From assembly GCF_015644665.1 (NCBI RefSeq), contig NZ_JADOBQ010000012.1, positions 1 through 64,000 of the forward strand: a DNA stretch of 64,000 nt, given 5' to 3'. The translations under genes were made by a program, and so were the position numbers. This document shows, one piece after another, positions 16,420 through 24,900 of the stretch (the first letter of the stretch is position 1; every line of letters begins with the position of its first letter). Source of the stretch: Roseobacter sp. MH60115 (GTDB lineage Bacteria > Pseudomonadota > Alphaproteobacteria > Rhodobacterales > Rhodobacteraceae). Below the pieces are notes generated by a model. It was not told where the DNA came from and did not search any database. It worked only from the letters and a program-made list of their open reading frames with translations.

Positions 16420-18044
16420 AGGGCAGCGGCCTCGAATACCCGCCCGCCCTGCACCGTGCCCCAAACACTGATGTCGCGCAGATCGTCGGCGGTTTCGGGA
16501 TCGGCATCAAGCACCGCGAAATCGGCGCGTTTGCCCGCCTCGATCGATCCCACATCCTGTTCGATCTTCAGCGTGTAGGCCGCGCCCATTGTTATTGCCC
16601 AGAGCGCCTCCGCACGCGAGATGCACTCATGCCCGCCTTGCACCCGCCCGCTTGCGGTGATCCGTGTCTCGGCAGCCCATGCTGTGAACAGAGGGCCAAG
16701 CGGCGTGATTGGCGCGTCGGAATGGATACCGACCGTCAGCCCCAGATCAAGCGCTGTGCGCGCAGCATTCATCCGCTCCGCACGTTCCGGGCCGACTGTC
16801 AGGCGGTAGTGCTCGTCGCCCCAGTAATAGTGGTGGTTGGCAAAGAAATTAACGCAGGCCCCCAGTTTCGCCAGCCGGGCCAGCTGGGCGCGGTCGGCAA
16901 GCTGGCAATGCTGTACTGTCAGACGATGATCGATGGCGGGGCGATCCGACAGGATGGTTGTCATCGTCTCGATCAATAGCTGCGTGGCCTCGTCGCCATT
17001 GGTGTGCGTGTGGACTTGCAGATCGCGTGCAAAGGCCTCGCGCAGGATCACCTCCAAGTGCTCAGGTGTGATATACCACAGCCCGTTGGGTGCTCCGTTG
17101 TAATAGCCCGGCGTACGCAAACGGGCCGAAAAGCCCTGAATCGAGCCATCCATGATCACCTTGATCCGGCCCATCCGGCACATGTCGGTCGAGCGGTCGC
17201 GCAAATCCTCCACCTGTGCGATCAGCTCTTGCGGCGTGACGCCGTGATGGAACCGATGACAAACGATGCGGGCGGGGTATCTTGGCTCTTCGATCACACG
17301 GAGCATGGTTTTCACCGCATGCTCATCCAGCCGGGCGGCAAGGTCGGTGGCCGTCGTCACCCCTGACCGCACGCAGAGCTTGCCAAAGGCGCGCATCCCC
17401 GCTGCATCGCTGGCTAGCATGTCACGACCGAAGCCGACGTGAAGGCCCGCCGGGGTCATCACGTCCGGGCCTTTCAGCTCGCCCGTCGGCAAACCGTCCG
17501 CGCCCAGAGGAATACCGGGATGGTTCAGACCGAGTTTCAGCAGCCCCGCTGCCTCAAGCGCCGGGGTGTTGAGGTTCATGATATGGCCAGAGGCGTGCAT
17601 GATCCCGATGGGTATGCTGTCTGAGACACGATCCAGATCGGCGCGGCTGACGCGCACATTGTCAAAGTAGATCGGGTCCAGACCCCAAGCGGACAAAGGC
17701 GCATTGGGGTTTTTCGCCAACGCCTTGGCGAGGCGCGCAACGACCGCTTCGATATCCGTGCAGCCGGCATGGATCACGCCGTCCGGGTCCATCCGGTCGA
17801 AAAACCCGGTATAGGATTTGGTCCAGAGCGCACCTTCCAGCATGTGCGAGTGTCCCTCGATCAGACCGGGCATTAGCACCTTGTCCTCGAAGCGTGTGTC
17901 GATCACCGGGTCTCCCCAACCGGCAAGCTCCTCCTTGGTACCTGCGCCCAGGATCGTGCCATCGCGCGCCGCGACATGGGTCGCATGGGGCCGCGCCGGG
18001 TTCATGGTGATGATCTTGCGGGCGGGATAGAGCGTGACGGTCAT
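16416..18044 (-). CDS. Metal-dependent amidohydrolase family 3 (YtcJ-like)
   Basis: Cytoplasmic TIM-barrel hydrolase of 542 residues. The metal ligands of strand 1 are H65 and H67 in EGHSHMLEG; HTHTNGDEA supplies further ligands, and IHSDAPITPLGP holds the catalytic aspartate, all in the order seen in YtcJ-like N-acyl and exoenzyme amidohydrolases. A beta-sandwich of N- and C-terminal strands (IITMNPARPH and GSIEAGKRADFAVLD) surrounds the barrel. The ATG at 18044 follows GGAGG. It is divergent from the LysR gene and coupled to the CobW-type GTPase. Together with the dipeptide-type importer it probably hydrolyses an imported amide, N-acyl amino acid or cyclic imide (inference). Confidence 0.88.
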   Translation of the reverse strand: MTVTLYPARKIITMNPARPHATHVAARDGTILGAGTKEELAGWGDPVIDTRFEDKVLMPGLIEGHSHMLEGALWTKSYTGFFDRMDPDGVIHAGCTDIEAVVARLAKALAKNPNAPLSAWGLDPIYFDNVRVSRADLDRVSDSIPIGIMHASGHIMNLNTPALEAAGLLKLGLNHPGIPLGADGLPTGELKGPDVMTPAGLHVGFGRDMLASDAAGMRAFGKLCVRSGVTTATDLAARLDEHAVKTMLRVIEEPRYPARIVCHRFHHGVTPQELIAQVEDLRDRSTDMCRMGRIKVIMDGSIQGFSARLRTPGYYNGAPNGLWYITPEHLEVILREAFARDLQVHTHTNGDEATQLLIETMTTILSDRPAIDHRLTVQHCQLADRAQLARLAKLGACVNFFANHHYYWGDEHYRLTVGPERAERMNAARTALDLGLTVGIHSDAPITPLGPLFTAWAAETRITASGRVQGGHECISRAEALWAITMGAAYTLKIEQDVGSIEAGKRADFAVLDADPETADDLRDISVWGTVQGGRVFEAAAL

Positions 18045-18087
18045 CGAGGGCCTCCAAATCTTGAGATTTGACGCTATGTCTCTTCGC

Positions 18088-18129
18088 TTCCCGAGGAAAC
18101 TGGAATTATCATAGGCAAAACCATCATAG
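18088..18129. promoter_or_regulatory. Candidate LysR binding region in divergent promoter
   Basis: The 97-bp gap between the divergent amidohydrolase and LysR genes holds a short inverted repeat TTCC-CGA-GGAA (18088-18098) and a 15-bp-spaced direct repeat ATCATAG (18108-18114 and 18123-18129). LysR proteins usually bind such dyads in divergent promoters. Assignment rests on position only. Confidence 0.35.
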
Positions 18130-18141
18130 AATGAGGTAACG

Positions 18142-19077
18142 ATGCTGGATGTCTCTTTGAAACAGTTGGCCTACGTGGAGGCTGCGGGCCGTCTGGGCTC
18201 CATTGCAAGTGCGTCCAAGGCGTTGCAAATCAGTGAGAGCTCGATCACCGCTGCCATTGACGGGCTGGAGACGCGGCTTGGTTTTGACCTGTTCGTGCGG
18301 GTACCCGCCAAAGGCATCAGCACCACACCGGTGGGAGAGGAGGCGCTGGCGCTGATCTCGCGCTTTTTGAAAGACGCCCGCGCGACCCGTGCCGAGCTTG
18401 GCAGCTTGGGCGGGCTGGCACAGGGCTTTGTGCAGGTTGCCTGTTTTGCGACGGCGGCTGCGAATTTCCTGCCCGATCTGCTGATACAATACGCCGAAGA
18501 TTATCCCAGCGTCGAGGTGCATCTGGCCGAGGGTGATATCGAGCTGGCGATTGAGCATCTTGATCACGGTCGCGCGGATGTGGCCTTCACCTACGAGGAT
18601 GTGGTTCTCGATACGCAGGACTTTCGCCCGCTGGTCCCAGCCCCAGCCTATGCGTTGATTGCCCGCTCAAACCCTTTATCCGAGGCCCCGGATGTCACGC
18701 TGGAGGAATTGTCAAGATATGGCATGATCGCCCTGACACTGCGGCGCACGCGGGATTACTACACTGGTATGTTCGCCAAGGCGGGGCTGCCAGTGCGCGT
18801 GGTCCATGCTACCCCCTCGACCGAGATGATCCGACCTTTGGTCGCGGCCGGTCTTGGTTTTACCATCCTGAACGCCCTGCCTCCGAACTATCTGACCGAT
18901 GATCCGCGCTTCCGCGCTGTGCCGCTGAAAAACGGGCCGGAGCCGCGCATCTTCGGCATCGCGACGATGAAAGGCGTGCGCCAGACTCGGGCCTGCGAGA
19001 GCTTCCTGAAAACAGTTGATAACTTCCGCGACAGCGGCGGATTTCAGGCACTCGCCATTTCAACCGCTAAAAATTAG
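18142..19077 (+). CDS. LysR-family transcriptional regulator
   Basis: DNA-binding regulator of 311 residues. The winged helix lies at residues 1-60 (LKQLAYVEAAGRLGSIASASKALQ, then SESSITAAIDGLETRLGFDLFVR), followed by a linker helix and a LysR substrate-binding domain from about residue 90 (GFVQVACFATAAANFLPDLL). The start ATG has GAGG 8 bp upstream. It is transcribed away from the amidohydrolase/GTPase pair and lies just ahead of the peptide importer on the same strand, so it probably controls both. The effector is likely the transported compound. Confidence 0.9.
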   Translation: MLDVSLKQLAYVEAAGRLGSIASASKALQISESSITAAIDGLETRLGFDLFVRVPAKGISTTPVGEEALALISRFLKDARATRAELGSLGGLAQGFVQVACFATAAANFLPDLLIQYAEDYPSVEVHLAEGDIELAIEHLDHGRADVAFTYEDVVLDTQDFRPLVPAPAYALIARSNPLSEAPDVTLEELSRYGMIALTLRRTRDYYTGMFAKAGLPVRVVHATPSTEMIRPLVAAGLGFTILNALPPNYLTDDPRFRAVPLKNGPEPRIFGIATMKGVRQTRACESFLKTVDNFRDSGGFQALAISTAKN

Positions 19078-19193
19078 GGGAAGTGGCGCAATATAAAACA
19101 CTTTTCTACAGTCAGCCGGTCTGCCTAGTCTTTGGGATGTGAAGGCGTGTCGCCCCTTAGGATTTGGTGCGCCCAAAAAACAGGGAGATACTG

Positions 19194-20774
19194 ATGCTTG
19201 GTAAAGTACTTGCAATTGGCCTGCTGACGGTTGTTGCGACTGGCGCTTTCGCAGACGGCCATGCCGAACCGAAAGCGGGTGGAACGCTGATCACCACATT
19301 GCCGCAAACGCCGCGCCACCTGAACCCGGCGGTGCAATCGGGCATCGTCACCGGTGCCCCCGGTGCGCAGCTTTTTGCGACTCCGCTGCGCTATGACGAG
19401 AATTTTGAGCCGCAGCCCTATCTGGCTGAAAGCTGGGAATTTAGCCCCGACGGGCTGAGCATGACACTGAAGCTGCGCGACAATGCCGTGTTCCATGACG
19501 GCGAGCCCATCGAAAGCCACGATGTTGCGTTCTCGATCAAGGCTATTCAGGACAACCACCCGTTCAAGACGATGTTTGCGCCGGTGACGGATGTTGACAC
19601 GTCCGACCCCAAAACCGTTGTGATGACGCTGGATAAGCCGCATCCTGCGCTGTTGCTTGCGATGTCGTCGCAACTGATGTCGATCATCCCCGAACACATC
19701 TATGGCGACGGGCAAGACCTCAAGTCGCACCCGCGAAACTCGGCTGATGTGGTGGGCTCTGGTCCATTCAAGTTTGCCGAGTTCACACCGGATCAGCACG
19801 TGATCCTTGAGCGGTTTGACGATTTCTTCATGGGCGATGGACGTCCCTATCTCGACCGCATCGTCTTCCGCATCATCAAGGACGCCTCGGCCCGCACCAT
19901 CGGTCTGGAGAATGGTGAGCTGCACCTTTCCACCTTCGAGAACACGGTCAACAACATCACTCGGATGCAGGAAAATGACGGTCTGGTTGTGACCGATGAA
20001 GGCTATGCGGCCATCGGTGCGATCAATTGGCTGGCTTTCAACACACAATCCGAGGGACCGACTTCCAACGTCAAGGTGCGTCAGGCAATTGCCTATGCGG
20101 TGGACCGCAACTTTATCCTCAACGCGATCATGCAAGGGATCAGCCAACCAGCGCTGACGGGTATTCACCCGGGCTCCCCGTTCTATGATGACAGTGTGGA
20201 GCCGTATGATCTTGATCTGGACAAAGCCAATGCGCTTTTGGATGAGGCCGGGTTCCCGCGTGGTGACAATGGCACGCGGTTCGCCCTGACCATTGATTAC
20301 GGTAACCCGACCACCCGTCCGCAGGCAGAGTTCACCAAAGCATCGCTGGCCCGCGTGGGCATTAACGTGACGGTCAACGCGCTCGTGGATTTCCCGACAT
20401 GGGCGCAGAAGATCTCCAATCACGAATTCGACATGACTTGGGACACCGTGTTCAACTGGGGCGATCCGGTGATTGGTGTTCACCGCACCTATTCCTCCGA
20501 CAACATCAAGAAAGGTGTGATCTGGTCGAACACACAGCAATATGTGAACCCCAAGGTCGACGCGCTGATGGACGCCGCCGGTCAGGAATTGGATCAAGAA
20601 AAGCGCATCGCGCTCTATGCCGAGTTCCAGCAGATCCTGTCCGAAGAGCTGCCGGTCTACTGGACCAACACGCTGCCCTATCACACGATCAGCCAGACGG
20701 TTGTGCAAAACGCACCCCGCGGCATCTGGGCATCTTCGGCGCCTTATGATCTGGTGTGGCTGAACGAAGAATAA
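19194..20774 (+). CDS. Peptide/nickel-type solute-binding protein (SBP family 5)
   Basis: Periplasmic binding protein of 526 residues with a signal peptide (MLGKVLAIGLLTVVATGAFA). The family-5 patterns are clear: LAESWEFSPDGLSMTLKLRDNAVFHDGEP near residue 85, the VGSGPFKFAEF segment, the conserved VRQAIAYAVDR helix, and the C-terminal QQILSEELPVYWTN motif. ATG 19194 follows GGGAG; the frame opens 10 codons earlier but that would destroy the signal. It is the first gene of a complete five-gene importer. A strong stem-loop follows it, which would allow a higher level of binding protein than of permeases. Confidence 0.93.
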   Translation: MLGKVLAIGLLTVVATGAFADGHAEPKAGGTLITTLPQTPRHLNPAVQSGIVTGAPGAQLFATPLRYDENFEPQPYLAESWEFSPDGLSMTLKLRDNAVFHDGEPIESHDVAFSIKAIQDNHPFKTMFAPVTDVDTSDPKTVVMTLDKPHPALLLAMSSQLMSIIPEHIYGDGQDLKSHPRNSADVVGSGPFKFAEFTPDQHVILERFDDFFMGDGRPYLDRIVFRIIKDASARTIGLENGELHLSTFENTVNNITRMQENDGLVVTDEGYAAIGAINWLAFNTQSEGPTSNVKVRQAIAYAVDRNFILNAIMQGISQPALTGIHPGSPFYDDSVEPYDLDLDKANALLDEAGFPRGDNGTRFALTIDYGNPTTRPQAEFTKASLARVGINVTVNALVDFPTWAQKISNHEFDMTWDTVFNWGDPVIGVHRTYSSDNIKKGVIWSNTQQYVNPKVDALMDAAGQELDQEKRIALYAEFQQILSEELPVYWTNTLPYHTISQTVVQNAPRGIWASSAPYDLVWLNEE

Positions 20775-20781
20775 GACATCC

Positions 20782-20811
20782 GGGCGGGGCCGCATCGCCG
20801 CGGTCCCGCCC
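20782..20811 (+). terminator. Intercistronic stem-loop after binding-protein gene
   Basis: GGGCGGGGCCGC, loop ATCGCC, GCGGTCCCGCCC: a 12-bp stem with one G-U pair, 7 bp after the stop codon. There is no U tract, so it is more likely an RNA 3'-end protector or partial terminator than a full terminator. Such hairpins are common between binding-protein and permease genes of ABC operons. Confidence 0.6.
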
Positions 20812-20835
20812 ACCCTTTGCCGGAGCCGTCCTGAC

Positions 20836-21813
20836 ATGGCCATTGTGCTGACCATCCTGAAACGCCTCGGCTATGCGGCCGGTCTGTTGCTGGCCGTCAT
20901 CGTTCTGAACTTCTCGATGATCCATCTAGCTCCCGGCGACGTGGCCGACACGATTGCAGCCGATGCGGGCGGAGCAACTGAGGAGACCATGGCCGCCATC
21001 CGCGAGGAATACGGGCTGGATCAACCCTTTGTCGTGCAGCTTGGCCGGTATCTGGCGCGGGTCGCTACCCTCGATCTGGGTCAGAGCTATTTCTACAATC
21101 GCGACGTGCTGGACTTGATTCTTGAGCGTCTGCCTGCGACGCTGCTTCTGGTGGTCTCCGCGCAGCTTGTGGCACTGATTGTCGGCACGCTTTTGGGGGT
21201 TTACGCCGCGCGCAATTCGCGTGGGATTATCAGCCATCTTGTGACGCTGTTTGCGCTGTTTGGCTATGCCGCGCCGGTGTTCTGGACGGGCATCTTGCTG
21301 CTGATCGCGTTTTCACTGAAAATCCCGATATTTCCCGTCGCGGGTATGGTCGATGTCACCGTCGAGGACGGCTGGTTCATCAAGACGCTCGACATTGCGC
21401 ACCACCTTGTGCTCCCGATGTTCACGCTCGCCACGATCTTCTTCGCGCTCTACTCGCGCCTGTGTCGCGCCTCGATGCTGGAGGTTTTGGGGTCCGACTA
21501 CGTGCGTACCGCGCGCGCGAAAGGACTGACCCCGCGCGAGGTCACGCTGAAACATGCTTTGAAAAACGCGTTGCCGCCGGTTGTCACGCTGGCGGGGTTG
21601 CAATTCTCTGCCGTGATTTCCGGCGCCGTGCTTGTGGAGACGGTTTATTCCTGGCCCGGCCTTGGGCAATTGGCGCTGACGTCCATCTTGGCGCGGGACA
21701 CACCGACAATCCTTGGTATCCTGTTCTTCTCGGCGCTGGTCGTCATCATCGGCAACCTGATCACCGACGCGGTGCTGCGTGCGATTGATCCAAGGTTGAG
21801 GGGGCAGGCATGA
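20836..21813 (+). CDS. Dipeptide-type ABC permease, DppB-like
   Basis: Inner-membrane permease of 325 residues. It has an N-terminal helix (LLLAVIVLNFSMIHLAPGD, with the typical APGD), six helices and the cytoplasmic EAA-type loop YVRTARAKGLTPREVTLKHALKNALPP, characteristic of DppB/OppB. The start follows GGAG some 11 bp upstream. It overlaps the next permease gene by ATGA. It forms the channel with the DppC-like partner. Confidence 0.93.
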   Translation: MAIVLTILKRLGYAAGLLLAVIVLNFSMIHLAPGDVADTIAADAGGATEETMAAIREEYGLDQPFVVQLGRYLARVATLDLGQSYFYNRDVLDLILERLPATLLLVVSAQLVALIVGTLLGVYAARNSRGIISHLVTLFALFGYAAPVFWTGILLLIAFSLKIPIFPVAGMVDVTVEDGWFIKTLDIAHHLVLPMFTLATIFFALYSRLCRASMLEVLGSDYVRTARAKGLTPREVTLKHALKNALPPVVTLAGLQFSAVISGAVLVETVYSWPGLGQLALTSILARDTPTILGILFFSALVVIIGNLITDAVLRAIDPRLRGQA

Positions 21814-22706
21814 GCGACATGTCCGATCCGCGCAAAGCTGCTGGGGAACAGCCCATTGAAAAGCCCCGCTCGCCTGCGTCCGAGGCGTGGTCGATGTTTC
21901 GCCGCAACCACGCGGCCGTGGCTGGGTTGATCGTCTTATCGGTCATTTTTGCCATCGCGATCTTCGGCCCGTTTTATTACAAAGAAGACCCGTTCATGAT
22001 GGTCTGGACTCCGTTCTCCCCACCCGGGGAGCAAGGTTATCTGTTTGGCACCGACTATCTGGGCCGCGATATCATGGCCTTGATGATCCACGGCGCACGG
22101 GTGTCGATCACCGTGGGTCTGGCGGCGGCCTTCGTCACCGTCACCATCGGCATCACCGTGGGCGCTTTGGCGGGCTTTTTCCGAGGCATCGTCGAAGAGG
22201 CGCTGATGCGCCTGACGGAGTTTTTTCAAGTGCTGCCGACCCTGTTGTTTTCCATGGTCATCGTGGCGCTGTTTGGTGCATCCCTGCCGATGATCACACT
22301 GGCCATCGGGCTGGTCTCATGGCCCGCCGTGGCCCGTGTCACCCGGTCGGAATTTCTGCGTATACGCGAATTGGAATACGTCACCGCCGCGCGCTCCGGC
22401 GGGGTGCGCAACGCGCGGCTGATCTTCTCGGTGATCCTGCCCAACGCGGCGCCGCCGATTATCGTGCAGGCCGCGCTGATGGTGGGCTCCGCGATTCTGT
22501 TTGAGGCGGGCCTCAGCTTTCTGGGGCTGACTGATCCGAATGTCGCCTCATGGGGGCAGATCATCGGCTCGAACCGGCCCTATATTCTGGATGCAGGTTA
22601 CACGGTGACCGTCCCCGGCCTTGCCATCTTTATCACGGTGTTGGCAATCAGCCTTGTGGGCGACGGGTTGAACGACGCGCTGAACCCAAAACTGCGTGCC
22701 AGATGA
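21810..22706 (+). CDS. Dipeptide-type ABC permease, DppC-like
   Basis: Inner-membrane permease of 298 residues with the N-terminal OppC_N segment (SPASEAWSMFRRNHAAVAG then a hydrophobic helix), the GTDYLGRDI motif and the EAA loop YVTAARSGGVRNARLIFSVILPNA. Both ends overlap neighbours by ATGA, so translation is coupled along the operon. Confidence 0.93.
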   Translation: MSDMSDPRKAAGEQPIEKPRSPASEAWSMFRRNHAAVAGLIVLSVIFAIAIFGPFYYKEDPFMMVWTPFSPPGEQGYLFGTDYLGRDIMALMIHGARVSITVGLAAAFVTVTIGITVGALAGFFRGIVEEALMRLTEFFQVLPTLLFSMVIVALFGASLPMITLAIGLVSWPAVARVTRSEFLRIRELEYVTAARSGGVRNARLIFSVILPNAAPPIIVQAALMVGSAILFEAGLSFLGLTDPNVASWGQIIGSNRPYILDAGYTVTVPGLAIFITVLAISLVGDGLNDALNPKLRAR

Positions 22707-23683
22707 GTCTTCTGACCGTCGAAAACCTGCGCATCGAACTTGCGCTGCGCTCCGGCCCGGCCCCCGTGATCGACGATCTGTCGCTATCGCTGGAGGCGGG
22801 CAAGACCCTGTCGTTCGTGGGCGAATCCGGCTGTGGCAAATCCATGACCGCGCTGGCCATCATGGGGCTGTTGCCTGATGTGGGCCGGGTGGCCCACGGC
22901 TCGATCAGGTTTGACGGAGACGAGCTGACCACCCTGCCCGATGCCCGCCTGCGCGAAATCCGGGGCAATGACATTTCAATGATCTTTCAGGAGCCGATGA
23001 CCTCGCTCAATCCGGTCTACACCGTAGGAGAACAGATCGCCGAGGTGCTGCGCCGCCACAAGAGCATGTCGCAGCGCGACGCGCTGGCCCGCGCGGTCGA
23101 TCTCTTGGACAGCGTGCGCATTCCCAATGCGAAGTCGCGTGTCTCCGCTTACCCGCATGAGATGTCGGGCGGGCAGCGGCAACGGGTGATGATTGCGATG
23201 GCACTGTCCTGCGCACCCAAGCTGATCATCGCAGATGAGCCCACGACCGCGCTCGACGTCACCGTGCAGGCGCAGATATTCGAGCTTCTGCGCGATCTCG
23301 CCCGTGACACCGGCACCGCGCTGATCCTGATCACCCACGACATGGGGGCCGTGGCCGAAATGGCCGACGATGTGGTGGTGATGTATGCAGGCCGCGCAGC
23401 GGAGGTTGGCCCTGTTCACGCCATCCTCAAAGACCCGCGACACCCCTACACGCAAGGCCTGATCTCCTGCGTGCCGCATCTGAAGGCGGACCCGACCGCC
23501 GCGCGCGAAGAATTGACCGAAATCCCCGGCATCGTCCCGCCCCTGTCGGCGTTTGGGACCGACAGCTGCCTCTTCGCCTCCCGCTGCGCCCATGTGCATG
23601 ACCGCTGCCTTGAACGGCGCCCACCGGCTTTCCCTTGCCCGGCGGGTCAAGCAGCGTCCTGCTGGCTGAAGGAGGACACATGA
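22703..23683 (+). CDS. Dipeptide-type ABC ATPase, DppD-like
   Basis: Cytoplasmic ATPase of 326 residues: Walker A GESGCGKSMT, signature MSGGQRQRV, Walker B LIIADEPTTALDV, H-loop ITHDMG, and the C-terminal oligopeptide-transport extension with the cysteine cluster TDSCLFASRCAHVHDRCLER, which in relatives binds an iron-sulfur cluster. The start is ATG 22703 (ATGA overlap). The frame is open upstream, but that part shadows the permease gene. Confidence 0.93.
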   Translation: MSLLTVENLRIELALRSGPAPVIDDLSLSLEAGKTLSFVGESGCGKSMTALAIMGLLPDVGRVAHGSIRFDGDELTTLPDARLREIRGNDISMIFQEPMTSLNPVYTVGEQIAEVLRRHKSMSQRDALARAVDLLDSVRIPNAKSRVSAYPHEMSGGQRQRVMIAMALSCAPKLIIADEPTTALDVTVQAQIFELLRDLARDTGTALILITHDMGAVAEMADDVVVMYAGRAAEVGPVHAILKDPRHPYTQGLISCVPHLKADPTAAREELTEIPGIVPPLSAFGTDSCLFASRCAHVHDRCLERRPPAFPCPAGQAASCWLKEDT

Positions 23684-24636
23684 GCCTGCTCGAAATCAGA
23701 AACCTCAGCGTCAGGTTCCGCGTCAAACGCACCTGGGGCCGGTCCACCTATCTGTATGCCGTCGATGATGTCTCGCTGTCCCTGCCCCAGGGCCAGACCC
23801 TTGCGCTGGTGGGCGAGAGTGGCTCTGGCAAGACCACCGCCGCGCTGGCCGCCGCCCGTCTGGTGCCGGCCTCTGGCGGCTCGGTCGAATTGGCCGGCAC
23901 GGACCTTCTCAAGCTCGAGGGTGAGGCGCTCAGGCAAGCCCGCGCCCGGGTGCAGGTGATCTTCCAGGACCCCTATTCCTCGCTCAACCCCCGTCTGCGT
24001 GCAGGTGCCATCGTGCGCGAGCCGATGGATGCGCTCGGCACCCCCGCCAAGCCCGACCGCGACGCCCGCGTCGAGGAATTATTCGCGCAGGTGGGCCTGC
24101 GTCCCGAGCAACGCGCGCTCTTCCCGCACCAGTTCTCGGGTGGGCAGCGACAGCGCATCGGCATCGCCCGCGCACTGGCGACTTCGCCCGAATTGATCAT
24201 CTGTGACGAGGCGGTCAGCGCGCTGGATGTGGCCGTGCAGGCGCAGATCCTGAACCTTTTGCGCCGCCTGCAGACCAATCTGGGGCTGACCTATCTGTTC
24301 ATCAGTCATGATCTTGGCGTTGTGCAGCACATGTCCGATCGGGTCGCTGTGATGTATATGGGCCGGATCGTGGAAGAGGCCGACCGCGTGGCCCTCTTCA
24401 CCGCGCCCCAACATCCCTACACCCAGGCCCTACTTGCCGCGGTGCCATCTGTCGAACGTGCCAAGCGCAAAAGCGTGAAGGTCACGGGCGAGACGCCCGA
24501 CCCTCTGAACCCACCCCGGGGCTGCATGTTCGCCAGCCGCTGCCCAAAGGTGCAAGACAGCTGCAAAACCACGCACCCATCGCTGGAGGAGTTGAGCGGC
24601 GGGCATAAAGTGGCGTGCTATTTTCCGGGTGAATGA
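23680..24636 (+). CDS. Dipeptide-type ABC ATPase, DppF-like
   Basis: Second ATPase of the importer, 318 residues: Walker A GESGSGKTT, signature FSGGQRQRI, Walker B LIICDEAVSALDV, H-loop ISHDLG, and the C-terminal CMFASRCPKVQDSCKTTHP cluster of the Opp/Dpp group. GGAGG precedes the ATG, which overlaps the DppD-like stop. Last gene of the operon. A weak hairpin (GCAACC-CAGCT-GGTTGC, 24653-24669) follows and might aid termination; the rest of the 264 bp to the next gene is empty. Confidence 0.93.
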   Translation: MSLLEIRNLSVRFRVKRTWGRSTYLYAVDDVSLSLPQGQTLALVGESGSGKTTAALAAARLVPASGGSVELAGTDLLKLEGEALRQARARVQVIFQDPYSSLNPRLRAGAIVREPMDALGTPAKPDRDARVEELFAQVGLRPEQRALFPHQFSGGQRQRIGIARALATSPELIICDEAVSALDVAVQAQILNLLRRLQTNLGLTYLFISHDLGVVQHMSDRVAVMYMGRIVEEADRVALFTAPQHPYTQALLAAVPSVERAKRKSVKVTGETPDPLNPPRGCMFASRCPKVQDSCKTTHPSLEELSGGHKVACYFPGE

Positions 24637-24900
24637 TTGGGCCCGTTGATCGGCAACCCAGCTGGTTGCGCGGCGTCAATCTATCCGTTCTCCTCATTGA
24701 GTCTGCGGCGAAAACGTTTGTTTTGACCAGCTCGACACCAGCAGGCGTTGGCGCAGTTACGGCAAATGTACACTTTGTCCGGCAAACCGAAAGTTGCGAT
24801 AAGGTCCAGTTTTCGTAAGCAGAAAAAGGTGTTATGGGCAGAGATCAGATGTTAACGACAGTGGGACCCACTACAGGCAATCATCAGGCGGCGAACTTGG

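Noticed and set aside
19125-20855. Open frame of 576 codons on the minus strand
   Set aside because: Antisense to the well-supported solute-binding protein gene and without recognisable motifs.
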